A stretch of DNA of 64,000 bases from Bombus terrestris (lineage: Eukaryota > Arthropoda > Insecta > Hymenoptera > Apidae): contig NC_063272.1 of assembly GCF_910591885.1 (NCBI RefSeq), positions 6,398,364-6,462,363 on the forward strand, read 5' to 3'. The stretch's first letter is position 1. Every line of letters begins with the position of its first letter. A program made the position numbers and the translations under genes. The notes beneath the pieces are model-generated. The model saw only the letters and a program-made list of their open reading frames with translations, did not search any database and was not told the DNA's origin. Positions 24,323 through 37,436 of the stretch are shown piece by piece.

Positions 24323-27300
24323 CCAAACGCACTCTTTCCACCATCCCTTACCCCGTTGATTTTTACGCTTTTTAATATTCCGCTTTCGTTCGATCGTTGC
24401 CGTTTCGTCGATGCTGTCGGCGACGTACAAACAATCGAAGGGAAGTAAACAGGCGACATGGAACGGATAGAGCGAAAAATTTCACGTCGCATCGCCGGAA
24501 TTTCGTATTAACGAGGCGTGGCCGCGTTTTAATAACCCACGCGATTATTTGCATCGAAGCGTCTGCGATTCGAACGAAGTTTCCCTTCAATGTTACAACG
24601 AAACTCGTTCACTTTCGACCGCGTTAATTATCGACTGATTGCCAGACGTTTTCTCCATTGGCATCGGTTCTTGTCGACCTCGCTTAAAATTCCGTAAACG
24701 CCGGTGTTTTCTTGTTTTACTTGGTTCGTTGGCGATGTTTGACAACGTTCGCAGGCTTTTTAATATTTATTGTATCGTTGTTTCTTTCGTCGTGTATTTT
24801 CATGGTATAATATGGTAAAATATGGTGTACTTAAAATTTTAAATGATCGGAGAGCCGTGGTAGAGATTGTAAATTGTGTAAAGGGAAGTATGTGAGTTTT
24901 GGTAGAATATGTTTGTGAGGGTGAATAAATGCGTTACAATCAGTTTACTGAATTTTACCGGATTTTATAAAGCGTTTTCTTATTTTAGTAAAAACTACAG
25001 ACCTTGTGTTGCTTCAGTAAATATTATAAGTCTCTGTTCCATGTAAAAATTATCTTTCGTCTGATATATTTTGTCAAAAAACATATTTTATCCAAAGCAA
25101 ACTGATGATTCTTTAAATGATTTTTACACTAAAGTTCATTTAATGATTCTTTCATGAATGCATCACTGTTAAAATATTCCTGAAATGTTTCTACTTTTTA
25201 TTCAAATCCAATTTTTTTCACGAGAAATTAATTTGGACTTTATTGAGATGTTGTTGAACTAAAAATTTCTATAAAATTACCGATCGAAAAAATCGATCGA
25301 TCGAACTTTTTTATTCATACTTGTTTCTTTTTTAAATAAAGAGAAACATTTCTCAAACACACTTATTATCTAATAACGAACGGGATACGTGTACTCATTT
25401 TTTGGCCTAAATCTGCGGTAACAAGCTTTATGATTACCATACAAACACATTGTGGATTTTAAAACGAACTTTATCTTGCGTATTGATAATTGCACAATAA
25501 CGAACAACAGGCGTAACGTCGCTAATGAACGTGGAATTGTATGTGAAAAAAATTCGCTAACAACGACGGAATAATCAAGCGACGTTATGGACAGGCTACA
25601 AGTTTTCAATAAAAGAATGGATATCGCTGACTATAATTCTCACGTTGAATACGTCACGATTCTCGATTCATTCCCATGGTTGTCACGTTCGTACGAAATG
25701 TTAGTAATGATCGATATTAAATAACGTGGAGAGTTAGGGTGAACAAAGGAAAGGCGAGGCAGGTCAGAGGCACGTGCCTGTTAAATGCAAATATTCTCCG
25801 GACAGCTTTCGATGCGTTACGTCCCTTGTTATTATCCTCTGAGTTTTCGTAGGTGCTTGTTTAGTCGCGATATGCCTGAATTAATTTAAAAAGAAACTGT
25901 AATAAACGTAATTATGGTAGTTGCTTGTAGTATTCTATTGGATTTTAGTTCAATTATAATTGTGTAAGTGGATAGTAAGTGTCGTGATGTAGAATTATTT
26001 AACGAATAATGTGGCTTATATTGTTTTATCAATCATCCGTTATACGTTAAAATAATGTGCATAATATTCTGATTCATGCTAGTTTGAATTAGTTTGCACA
26101 TTGGCTATACAATCCTGTATTCAAAACATAGTCACTTATAGGTATTAAACTTATGACAAAAATGAAATGACAGGGAAAAGAAGATTATTTATATCTAAAA
26201 TAACCAACCTAACTAACCACGTGTGTAATATATTAGAAGATATCATTTAGCATTTCAACTCTTCGACTCGAAAAAGCTGAAGAAACAAGCGATCAAGCGC
26301 AAACAAGTCGCAAACATCGTCGTTCGTAAGTGGCAATCTTTTAGTCTTCCTCTTGACTATCAGTTAATAGGCAGCCTTTCAGTTCGTCTTTTTCTTACTC
26401 GCTACGGCCCGTCGTCTGGCCGAGGAATTTCGCATTTTTCGGCTTCCCTGAAGTAGTCAGTTTAGAATCTTCTTTCACCACGCTAGGTAGGTATTCCGCG
26501 GCTAGAATATTGTTGTACGGAGAAAGCCCTCATTTTTCACGGAAGCCCGACTCGACGGTATGATGTTTATCTCTGGGCAGATTTGCGGTTAAGAACATTA
26601 CATCGAAGATTACCTTTGCACCGAGATCGCTATGCTGCGAACGTTGCCGAGCGAAAGCATCAGAAATTGTTTGCCGTGGAATTAGAATGGCCTCTTCCTT
26701 TTTCTGTTGATGGAGATACTTTGATGTCTAGCAGAGTACTAGAAATGAGATGAAGGGGAAACATATTCCTTTTCAAAAGTACAAGGACACTTATCATTTC
26801 ACGTGAGAAAAACATGATAGCGAAAGGAAGTAGGTCTTGATATAAAGTTAAAATAGGAGCAATTTGTTATATAAGACCATAAAATTTTATACTAATGGTG
26901 TAGTAGCTAATTTTGTAACAATTAATGTTTCTGAAGTATTTAGAAAGGTGGCCAAGACATTTACATATTTAATTTCTAAAAAACAATGGATGTTCTTCTG
27001 TCAAATTTTTAATAAACATAAAAATAAAAGAAATTAATAAGTTTGAGAGACTTCAAATTGCTTACTTCTATGTTTATTTTATTTTACTTGACAAGGATCG
27101 TATCCAGTGTGAATACGTGCATTCATAGATTGCCCACTGGAATTGGTATGATTTGCAGCTGTTCAACTCTGCACACGCTCAAGTCACTTTACAACGATTA
27201 CTCGGATCGCTAGAATTATGCACAGATTAACTGTCGTTAAATCATATTACGAGGCGCAATTAGACCGGACCACAACACGATCTGAATCCATTTCGTGTGG

Positions 27301-30300
27301 CCACCGTGAAAATAACTGGCCGAATCCACAGAGTCCATTCAGCTCGTGTATTATTATCCTGCTGTCGACTATGAATATGTTGGCAACCAAAATCTCAACC
27401 GCACAATTATGCCTATGTCATTCATTTATTTCCTTCGGCTAGCGGATCGACCCGCGAACTAAAATGGATTGCTATGGTATTTGCACTTGTGTGCATTTTC
27501 AAAGCTTTAAACGAATATTTCTTCTGTTAATCATGATTGTCAGCAATGCATTTTATATTTGAACACGATAATAAACGTCTTTACGATAATAAACATTTTT
27601 ACGATTTTTTTGTTGGCCTCTGGAACTAAAAAAAGAGATATATACGAAAAAGTCTAGGAATGATTCAGCAAAACCTATTGGGTTACAATAGAAACTGAAA
27701 TGAAGTGTAAATTGAAACGAATGGAACGAAATGTAAGGTCTGAAAATGAAATGTCCGAATCTTCCGAATTTAAAATAAATATTTAGAACTAGATATATAC
27801 GAAACAAATGTTGAATACCTCGATTTGAAGCATTCAAACGTACATCCTATTATGTTACAACCTGATAGTTTGATTAATTCTATAGTTAGTTAATAATAGT
27901 TTTGAAAAGATTGAAATGTTAATTAACAATATATATGTATTATGTAGCACGTTCGATTAGAACCTCTACCTAATCCAAATAAGAAATATCTAAAAGAAAG
28001 CTTCATATACACCAGTAAATTATAGACAGATAATTCAAAGACTCAAAAGACGTCTTCCTCAGTCAAGAGCCTCTATTTAGCCCATTCAGAAACCCAAAAC
28101 AGCGTCACGAATTATCTTCGTATTTACCCTTAATTAGCAGCGTAATCACCTCTCGGCCGTGTCACGCCCTCTTAATTTTCTCTTACTTGGCTGTTACTTT
28201 ACCAGCACGTTTAAAGAGAACAGAGCCAGCATCAAATGCAACGAAAATTAGATTCAAGTGCCAATACAAAAGCAGCAAATGCAGATGTCGAAACATTTCC
28301 ATTAGACTCGCATAAACTGATCGAAGAAAATCATAAACGAAACGGAGCTATATATTGGCTTGATTATTTATGTCTTATTTGAAGAACACAAAAATACCCC
28401 TGTCTGAATGTTTCGATAGGAGATACGTATTTATAGAGAAAGGAAATAACTTACCGCTCCATTAGATAGATTTTATCACATTTATTTAACAAAACGTGAA
28501 CGAACCGATGATTCAATTCATGGCTCGTCCTATATGGAAGGATTTCTTTCTATCAGAGATTTTCTTGCAACCGAATCAACGCTTCGTTCCTTTTTTTCTT
28601 TTTCTTTCTTTTTTTTCTTTTTTCGTTCAACCGCTAAGCACGACAACATTTTGCGAGTGACCTAATTCTGGTCGAGGAGCCGGAAGTTTCATGCAACACT
28701 TTCGCTTTCGGAGGCGAACATTCCGTTAGGTTGGCTCGGATTACCGCCTCCGCAACGTGGAATGATCGATCCACGAAGATGGCGCTCGTTGTCGATACCA
28801 CGTACCGTACATTCGTACTTTCGCTCTCGCACCGTTGATTCCATACCTAGAATATCGTATCGTAAGAGCCTTCAGGATGCGACCTTTCTCGCCTCCAGTC
28901 CTTACCGACTGTTGGTGGCGAACAGCAAAGGACGCGTCTTCCATTGCTGATGGTATTTACTTATTTCCTGTGTGACGCTGCATCTTCGAAAGATGGCATG
29001 TCTGGCGAACGAATTCGTTATCTTGCCTAGAAATATTTAGTTAATGGGATAACGAGTTTATCAGTTGCAATTTATCGCAGAATTTTAAGAAATTGTGTCT
29101 GTTACCAGGAAAGTCTAAGAGGTTAGTAGGATACGCTAATGTCTGTAGCGAAAGAGATACGTGGTATATCTCGGATAGAAGTAAGTGAATATTATTATTA
29201 TAAAATTCAGTCGTATTCGAATAAGTCATATTCGAAATAAATTTCATATGTCATGAAACGTACTTAGTAGATTTAAGATAGACGTAAATGAATGTTATAG
29301 TTACAAAACGAAGCACGTGATATTAGAATTAAAGTATGTTTTTTGAAGATTTTAGTATAAATCTATATTTCAATGTAGTTTACGTTTGAAATTAGTAAAT
29401 CTGTCGTGATTTATAGATAGAAGTGTAAATCTTTCTTAAGCCATTCCAACGACGATCTGTTCCAAATTAACGAAGACAGGTAAATTCTGGCGAATGAATC
29501 AAATAAAGCTCCCTTCGGTGAGAATAACTAAAAAGGATGAAGTACGTTTGTTATTTATTAGGAAATTTTACAAGGCTATTCAATAGGTTGTATCAACAAC
29601 GATGAGCGAACGAACCACTTCCGGGTCACGTTATGTTAAACGTAACTTAGTAATGGCAGCAGTGGTGTGTGTGGAGTGGGTTAAACACGATGGAAGTCTG
29701 CACTTTGGGGTATAACTGATGTCTAAGGGAGTTTGTAGCGTGTAAATTTGTGCCTAGGAGAGCTGAGTGGATAAGGTTGATGAATAATGAGGTTTTACAT
29801 GATTAACGGATTATTTCCTGAATATGTTTAGAGATGTACTTACCTGGCAAATGATACTCATAAATGTGAATTATTATTCTAATTGTTCTGGTATGAATAT
29901 GGAAAGGTAGTAGGACATATAGAATATTAATTGGGTACTAAAGTCAGTTTGCTGTAAGATATTATTATATTACGAACTATGACACAACTAGATGATAAGA
30001 TTGATCGATAAATCAAAATAATTATATTCTGAGTGTCGAAATAAAGAAATTAATTGATATATGGTCGTCTGTAGTCTCAGCCAGGGTCGTATGGAAAAAA
30101 TGTTTAATTTAGGAGCAGTATATTAAAGAGAAAATTTATATTTATATTACAGTTTCTCTTTGTTGTCTTTCAATTTATTGAAATAGCAATTAATATTCGT
30201 AGTTTTTTCTGCTTTTAAATGAAATATCGCTAGTTATAAATCACCAGTCTTGTTTATTGTGCGAAATTCTAGAATGAAAATGAAGAATACAATAACTACG

Positions 30301-33208
30301 AATTTACGATTCATAATTCGTACCATGTTTTTTGAAATATTGCGAAGTTGTGATGATAGAAGAGAAAGAGACCGAAAAGGAAAGACATTATTTCGATCAC
30401 ATATTCTCATTTAAACGCTACAATGTTAATTGCATCAGAACCAGAACCATAAATCTTCAAAGTCTTGAGGGCAACTATTTATAAGAACTACATAGATCAT
30501 TACAGAAAAACTAGCCACTGAAACTATCAATTTCAGATTTGGTTAAATATCCCAATTAAATAAACCAATTCCATAAACTTACTCGACTCTCGAAAGCTAC
30601 ATAAGAAATACGCACCATCGTTATACAAAAAGTGAAATAGTGTAAGTTCTTAAATCTTCCGACGACTCAGCCACAGCCACGCGAGAAAGGCCATTTCCAT
30701 CGAGTAGTTCGAAAACGGCTCGAAAACAGATTCCGTGCAATTTATGCGTCTAACACTTTGAATCTTACGAGAGTTTCGATCTCTGGACACAGCGTCCGCC
30801 GTGCATCTGTTATTCTACGGTTGTCCATTCCATGGGGACGCCGGATATTCCAAAGATGGCACCGGGACACCGAGACTACGGACTCTATAGCGACTTGATG
30901 GCACGCGAGCTTCCCTCTTTGACTGGAATATTAATATCCTGCCGCTGTAAGCGGTCTAAGGGGACGCATAAAGCGAGAGCCGTGGGACAACTCGGGAAAA
31001 CTGAAGCCATGCTGTTCTCTCTCCATGTCCGCTAGTATTGCCACGGCTTGTTAGAAATTCGTCGAGACATTTTATGAGGCTGCTTGTAATTTAACGGCAA
31101 TTAATTTTGTATTAACCGCAACAGTGGAAATTTGAAACGGTGTACAGGACGGTTGAAATGATATTTTTTGGTTCCTTGATGGGTTGACTGAATGACAAAT
31201 TCTATGCTACGGGAGTTATCGATGATTTACGATAGCGAACGTAATATAACTCTTATAGAGGTAGATGAAAAATGAAAGTTTCATCGAAGAGATGTATGTT
31301 TAAAGATCACGAATTAAAAGATGGAAAGATGAAAGAGGCATTCTTTTATTTTATTTGTTAAATGTTGCAGAGTCTGATATTATAGAGTTTTAGCTTAGAT
31401 ATCCTTTGCATTTATTAACAAATTTTTTTCTAATACGTAATTTATCTGATACTTAATGTTCGTCTATTTATTTCTGCAAAAAATAAGAAAAAAGAGCAGT
31501 TAGTAAAAGAAATTCAGCGAAGTAAGAAAATAAGAAGCAAGAAGTATAGAGATACTCGTGCAATATTATAGTCTCTGAATCAAACGACTTGACAGATTTG
31601 TGAACTTTCGAACATTCTGAATCTGATTCAAATCCATATGATACTGATATGATGTAACTGAAAGACCACAGTGACTTTTGAAAAATACGAATTCAATATC
31701 TTCAGTTCATAGATCCGAACAATAGAAAAGATAACAATATTGAAGAATAAAGTAACAATTTCGTCTATAGAGATAACGATCTCTATAGTATGATCCAATC
31801 GCTTGATCGTGGATTTAAATGTCAGACAGCCGCTTCGTTTCGTATTTATCAGAGCCTTGAAGAGTATCTCGCGTTAACAGGTCAGTAGTTTTTTTCACGA
31901 ACACGTTGAAAAACAACGAAGTTATTTTTAATGAACAGCAACAGGATAAAATCGATGGCTGGATGCGAGGTGAAAATGTTCGAACGAGAAAAACGAAGGT
32001 GTTAATAATGAGGCTTGTAATTTATCATGCTGTCAGCATGAAATTCTTCTTTTCGTTCTCCCACCTTCCTTTTTTGTTTTTCTTCGGGTTGCTTCGTCGT
32101 TACGTTATTTTTTAAACGAAGCTGTCTGATAAATACAGATTGTTCAAATTAATGTTTCAAACAATTTCCACATCGGCCACGAAAGTCTCGGCCATGGAGC
32201 CAAGGCCTTCATTACATTCAGCTTCTCACAGACTTAAGGTCGATAGAAATGTGGAAACATGTTTTAATTTGCATTTTATACCGATGTCGAAACAGCCGAA
32301 CAACCTAGAACGAGTTAAGAGCTGCGGCAGACTGATTTCCTGTGATTACATCTCTCCGCCCACGATTAATTTGTAGGATTAACATTTCCATTACCCTCCT
32401 TTCTGATTTAATGTTTTAAGCGATTTAACAGATGATAATATATTAAGCTTTTAGTGAAATTTTTTATCTTGTTGCCAAATACCTTCGTAGTACGTGAAAT
32501 GTTTTAATAAGTATAATTTATTTTAAAATGACAATTTTTATTTCGGTGTAAGCATATTATCTTATTTCTCTATGAAATTAATATAAAAAAGGTGAAGCTA
32601 TCGCTTTAATTAAACTTGATCAATAGCCAGACAAGATTTAATTGATTCTTGAAAGGCGCGAGAAAAGGGAACTCGTTACCACGAACAAGTGATTCGTCAC
32701 GTTCTGAATTAGATTTCCGCTGCTCGCGATATCAGCGTGCGTAATACCTAAATCACTCGAAATAGGTGTTAATTACGTAAGCGGATAAATTTATACCGAG
32801 ATTGCAATCTGATCACCGAAAACAGTGTTCTCGTTCGACACGGATATCGCAGATTAATTATTGCATTAATAATTTCTAATGGTAATAACCAGTCATGGTG
32901 TTTCTGCACCCTCAAAATTCTCATAATCCACTATGGTATGAAAATGGATGACTAGATAATATACATTAGATATCCAAGTATACGTTAATTAACTTTAAAC
33001 TTTTCAAATTTTCCTCTTATTGTTGAATTTCCTGGTAAATCTAAATTATTGCTTTTGTGTCATCAATTTACTTGTAGGAATAAACATGTTACAAACGAAT
33101 ATTCTTATCGGGTAAAGAAAAGGAAGAAAAAATAGTTCTTTTACGTATTGGCAACGGAGACAGTTTGCCATTGTAAATTATGAAGAGAGAAACACCATTA
33201 AACGGACC
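24323..33208. other. Intron 2, part 2: no gene found
   Basis: AT-rich intron with CpG-richer islands at about 24360-24740, 25380-25850, 26250-26700, 27090-27460, 28640-29000, 30660-31070 and 32640-32860. A pure pyrimidine run of 38 bases lies at 28587-28624. ORFs in the islands overlap on both strands and show no domains. No RNA gene or mobile element is supported. Confidence 0.55.
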
Positions 33209-33335
33209 TAATCACGGGCTATCGAGTTTGGAACTGCAAGGGGCAAATCTAATGGGCAGTACAGAAGCAGGGCAACTGGTCCAGACCAAGTGGCGGATTT
33301 GCTGCAGTACTTCGGAGCTCGATAACCCGTGATTA
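33209..33335. other. Long imperfect hairpin (127 nt), possible structured RNA or palindromic relic
   Basis: TAATCACGGGCTATCGAG at 33209-33226 pairs with CTCGATAACCCGTGATTA at 33318-33335, with 17 of 18 positions complementary and the other a C/A mismatch. Pairing continues inwards in register: GGAA/TTC(C), CTGCA/TGCAG and GCAAATC/GATTTGC, with small bulges. The tip contains ACTGGTC/GACCA-AGT. The stem is therefore about 45 pairs long. A microRNA precursor or another folded RNA is possible, on either strand. A decayed fold-back transposon is the main alternative. I do not recognise a known insect microRNA seed in it. Confidence 0.5.
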
Positions 33336-35010
33336 AGTGGCTATTCGTAATGATACTTTATGAGCTATCGCCTCGAACCGATTCCATTTTCCACGCGAGT
33401 TAACGAACTACCGATCCAACCAATTTTAGCTTGCACGCGCGACACTCGATCTCGCGTTTCTCGCGTTCGTTCCTCTAACTTTAATCGGATCCGGGACGCT
33501 AGACGACTGCACGTTAAAAATAGGAAATTGTACCGTTCACTTCTGCTCTTCGTGTTTTCTTCCACTCTTATACAGGTTTATTTCGACTATTAGGTATGTT
33601 TCGCTGTATGTTATTATTTCCTATTTTTATATTTCTGTATTTTTAAACGTTAACATCTTTTAGTTGACATTCACAAATATGAAAATATTGAAGGTTTTGT
33701 CGACGAGATACTTCTACATTATTAGAAACCCGGCTGCAGAATACAATTGAGTAAAAAATTTGGAAAATTGCCTCTGTTATACTTTCTACATAAATTGATG
33801 CAAGAAATGGACTAACGTAACGAATGAGCTGGTACAGAAAAACAACTTCAGAATATGATCCAATAAAAAGTTTCGAAAACTGCCTCTGTGATATCTCTTA
33901 CAATTATACTTCAAGGATGATTCCTAATTTCTATATTCAATACTTCAGATTTGAATTAAAGAGATAAGAAATGGTACTTGTTACTAAAAATCTTGTTTCC
34001 ACGTCTAATGAATCTTATTTCGTTTTTACAACACACCCTTTTGACCCTTTTGACAACATCGATATAGTCCGTTTCGATTCTCCCATGCCAGAACCCTCCA
34101 CGTTCATGAGAAATTCACGAAATCTTATGAAAATTGCAAACCTACGAAATCTGGTTTGGATCAACGTTTCTCAAGAGGCAGCGCTTATGAATAAACGTCT
34201 TGTGGTACGACTGGCCACGATATACTTGATTTACTCGTTCTAGATATGGAGACGGTATGGCAAAAGGTGGTAGAGAAGGGCAGAAGATATGCACGAGAAG
34301 TGACCAACGTTAGCTTGACGTCGAGGTTAGGTTCCTGACCGAGTTTATGGAGCAATGTCCATAACCGAGCTATACAAATATAGCGGCTAGCTTGAAGCAT
34401 TCAGGGAAGCGATCGGTCGATGCTAGAAGCGCGACGAAGAACGACCAGTGCAAGCATTATAACTATTCAATGGACAACCAACAGTGCTATGACTATGGAG
34501 ATCGAGTGGGCGGCTTAGCATTTTCTATATGGAAACTGCTCCTTGCAGCTAGATTTTTTATCCTTCCCTTGGAGTACAGTGAGATTTTGTAAGCAAAGTT
34601 GACGTATAAAGTATAAAGTGGATGTCTTGAGTGAAGGGTAGTTTCGCAATTTTCGATATAAATAAGAAATGAGTCGTAGAAAGTTACGAGATATTTCATG
34701 GTGGGAGTATATAAAGTTATCGGATTTAGAATCTTCGTCCTTCGGGATGTTCGATTCAAGTTGCGAAATATTTTCTGGAAAATTGCTGTGATTATTTTCA
34801 GTTGCTGATACGTAGTATTTACTTTAATATGACTGTGTTGTCGTATTAAGTAAAAATAAATAGTTATTTGATTATTTTAAAAGGATAAATCAGGGTTAAT
34901 AAAAAAGGGTTGGGAAATATCGTTGTAGATTAATAAAGAGCCATTTTTCGAGAGAACTAACTCCGCACAGATTCAGAATTATTACGACCTAGCAACTTCC
35001 TCTATAAATT
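33336..35010. other. Intron 2, part 3: mostly plain sequence
   Basis: A CpG-richer patch at 33360-33560 follows the hairpin. A diverged duplication with a 112-bp period starts at 33733 and is listed separately. A mixed-composition patch at 34250-34560 holds unrecognised ORFs on both strands. Nothing else is supported. Confidence 0.5.
33733..33900. repeat. Diverged tandem duplication, period 112 bp
   Basis: TGCAGAATACAATTGAGTAA...TTGCCTCTGTTATA (from 33735) recurs as TTCAGAATATGATCCAATAA...CTGCCTCTGTGATA (from 33847), with a constant offset of 112. Only about 56 bases of the second unit are recognisable. It is an old intronic duplication. Confidence 0.6.
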
Positions 35011-35406
35011 TCATTTCATATTTCTATTCCAAGATCCACGTTATCGTACCAGAAGCAAATATCATATTTCTTCTTTCAATGCACTGATTTAGAACTATTG
35101 AAATAATTAACAAGAAATTCCTAACAATTTTAATTTTATACTTCATTTCATATTTCTATTCCAAGATCCACGTTATCGTACCAGAAGCAAATATCATATT
35201 TCTTCTTTCAATGCACTGATTTAGAACTATTGAAATAATTAACAAGAAATTCCTAACAATTTCAATTTTATACTTCATTTCATATTTCTATTCCAAGATC
35301 CACGTTATCGTACCAGAAGCAAATATCATATTTCTTCTTCCAATGCACTGATTTAGAACTATTGATATAATTAACAAGAAATTCCCAACAATTTAAATTT
35401 TACACT
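35011..35406. repeat. 132-bp tandem array, three near-identical units
   Basis: Units begin at 35011, 35143 and 35275 with TCATTTCATATTTCTATTCC and include GATCCACGTTATCGTACCAG. Units 1 and 2 appear to differ at only a few bases. Unit 3 has a handful of further changes near its end. Degenerate relatives flank the array: one before 35011 (ATTCAGAATTATTACGACC) and two after (35407-35590, with CACTATCGCAACAG and CACTACCGTAACA). A young expansion has therefore occurred inside an older array. No ORF is present. Confidence 0.9.
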
Positions 35407-37313
35407 TTTATTTCAACATCTCCACTATCGCAACAGAAATGAAGGATACGCGCATGTAGATCTACGATTGTGTACGATACACTGATTCAGAATTATAAAG
35501 GAACATACTGAACGCAACAACACACTGGTTCTCACAAAAATTTCTATTCCACGCTTCTATCTCAAAATCCCCACTACCGTAACACGTTTCAAAGATCCTA
35601 AGAACACCTCGAAATCCGCAGATCCGGAAAACCTTTACACGAGCGAGCGACGAGAGCCTCGAAAATCCACGTCGAAATCACAGTGTCCGTGTTCTGTAAT
35701 TCGAATTCTTCCTTTTCTTCGATTTCGAAGAAGCGGTGTGATGCAATTCAGAGGAAACCGGAACTAGAACGAACTAAAGAAAAGCATGGCTAGCGTGATG
35801 GGTAGAAAAAGAAGGAAGAGAGGGAGCTGGAATGGAAGCAAAAATCAAAGCACTGGTTCGAATGGGAAAAAGCAGAGGATTCGGAGGAGAAAGGGTGGAA
35901 TTTGAGGTCTCTCGAATCAGCAGAGGTCTGGCTTGATGCTGCGTAAGAGTAGAGGGGCGGCCATTATTGGATTACGGCGGCTCTGGCACGTTTCGCCGCG
36001 TAATCCTGCAGTAGCGTAAGGGTTACCGTGTTATAGGGCTACACTGACTGCCCTTTGCCTTTTCATTCACCCTACGGACACGTCGCTTCGTAGTTGGATA
36101 CCTTCGTACCCCCATATACACCAGACATCTGTAGCTTAGAACGCGTTTACGAATTTTGGTTGGTTATCCCTTCCGGCGGAATATCGTGCCTGTCGACGCC
36201 CTTTGAACTCCTATTCACGCCGAATATTTAGGGACAGTCTCGACGTGCCGACCATAAGTGCGTTTAAATGGCTCTGGTCAACCGTGGGAAATTAACTTAA
36301 CGAGTATTCTCGTCTCGTGAAATAATTGGGAATAAATGAAGCAACGGGAGAATTTTGGAGACGAGGGATTTCGGAAGATGAATTTTGTGGTGTTCTGATA
36401 AATGTAGCGTTTTATAGAAATTCGTTTAAGAGGTTATTAAATTTTAAGAATATAGATATGTCAAACTGAAACTTCTTTCATTGTTCGTTTTGCATTATGG
36501 AACTTGAGTTACTTTATTATATAGATATTTATGAAATCGTATCTTTTTAGTAGAGAAACAGGGAAAGTGTATCGAATAGTATCTTTTTCAGAGTAACAAA
36601 GAGTTGATTAATTCATGGATTTTTAAGTTATCGTGCTTTCTCTAACATTTTAATTATCTAGAAATGTTTTAACAATTAAATGATTATCAAGAATAAAAAG
36701 ACACGCTGTAAATTTCGGTCTCCGATCGAAGGTTCTTTAGGAATTTCGATCGGGAACGGTCAATTACCGAAACATTAATTAACCCAAAATTTCGATCACC
36801 CTTGCAAGGAAGATTTAAAACTTGAAATGGTTATGAAAAAGATTCTTATATTTTTATTTGTTTCCATTTGCTAATACTCGCAAAACTTTGCAAAATTCCC
36901 TTCATTCCGTCAAAAACGAAGATACTCGATTACCTAAATATCGTATGCCATTATTAATCAAGATAATCAAGGTTCCACTACACCACCGTTCGATTCCACT
37001 CTGCATACAGAATATCATAGCACATATTTTTTACTCTGAATCTTTACTAACCTTTTCTATCTTTCGCCATCATCCAAACGCATCGCGAATCTGTCCATAC
37101 GCTCGGCTAGAACCGTATATCATGTAGCATCGCGTAAAGTTTATCCATGCTTGCAAAATAATCGAACGCTAGAAACAGATGTCCGTCTACCCTGTCAGGA
37201 TCCGGGGAAGCCGCGTTCAGCTGACGGTTTTTCGAAGCGCGGCCGTGTTCGTACATCAGAACCTGCTCGAAACGTCGTGTATTCGGTGAGGCAGAAGAAC
37301 ACCGGGGGGAACC
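35407..37313. other. Intron 2, part 4: degenerate repeat tail, then a CpG-rich island
   Basis: 35407-35590 continues the 132-bp array in degenerate form. 35700-35930 is purine-rich on the + strand. 35940-36300 is CpG-rich and contains the stem-loop at 35969-36006. 36300-36850 is AT-rich and plain. From 37150 a second CpG-rich island begins. No exon of mas-1 is seen. Confidence 0.5.
35969..36006. other. GC-rich stem-loop
   Basis: GGATTACGGCGGC (35969-35981) pairs with GCCGCGTAATCC (35995-36006), giving 12 base pairs with one bulged G and a 13-base loop. It lies in a CpG-rich island. It could be a structured RNA segment, a transcription-factor palindrome or chance. It is not followed by a T run, so it is not a terminator. 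Confidence 0.45.
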
Positions 37314-37436
37314 ATGTCCAAGCCGTTCTTCAATGTCCGATTGGTACGTCGTACGGGGTGGCGAAACGGGCTGCGATCGAAGGCTGTTCGGGAATACAAG
37401 AAATTACAAGATGCCTATCCGATGGTGGAAGGCTAA
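37314..37436 (+). CDS. Small ORF of 40 codons in a CpG-rich island, unrecognised
   Basis: ATG at 37314 lies in a good context (GGGAACCATGT, A at -3) and reads 40 codons to TAA at 37434-37436. The peptide starts MSKPFFNVRLVRR and ends LQDAYPMVEG. It is basic in its first half and has no membrane segment. The frame is open back to 37290, just after a TGA. I do not recognise the family. In its favour are the start context and the mixed, protein-like composition. Against it are its length, its position inside an intron and the many other chance ORFs in this island. It is on the same strand as mas-1, with no visible link to it. Confidence 0.2.
   Translation: MSKPFFNVRLVRRTGWRNGLRSKAVREYKKLQDAYPMVEG

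Noticed and set aside
28587..28624. 38-base pyrimidine run as a splice acceptor tract
   Set aside because: It is not followed by an AG leading into any open, recognisable coding segment.
35840..35870. GGTTCGAAT as a tRNA T-arm box
   Set aside because: No A-box, acceptor stem or anticodon arm can be built around it. Other GGTTCGA strings failed in the same way.
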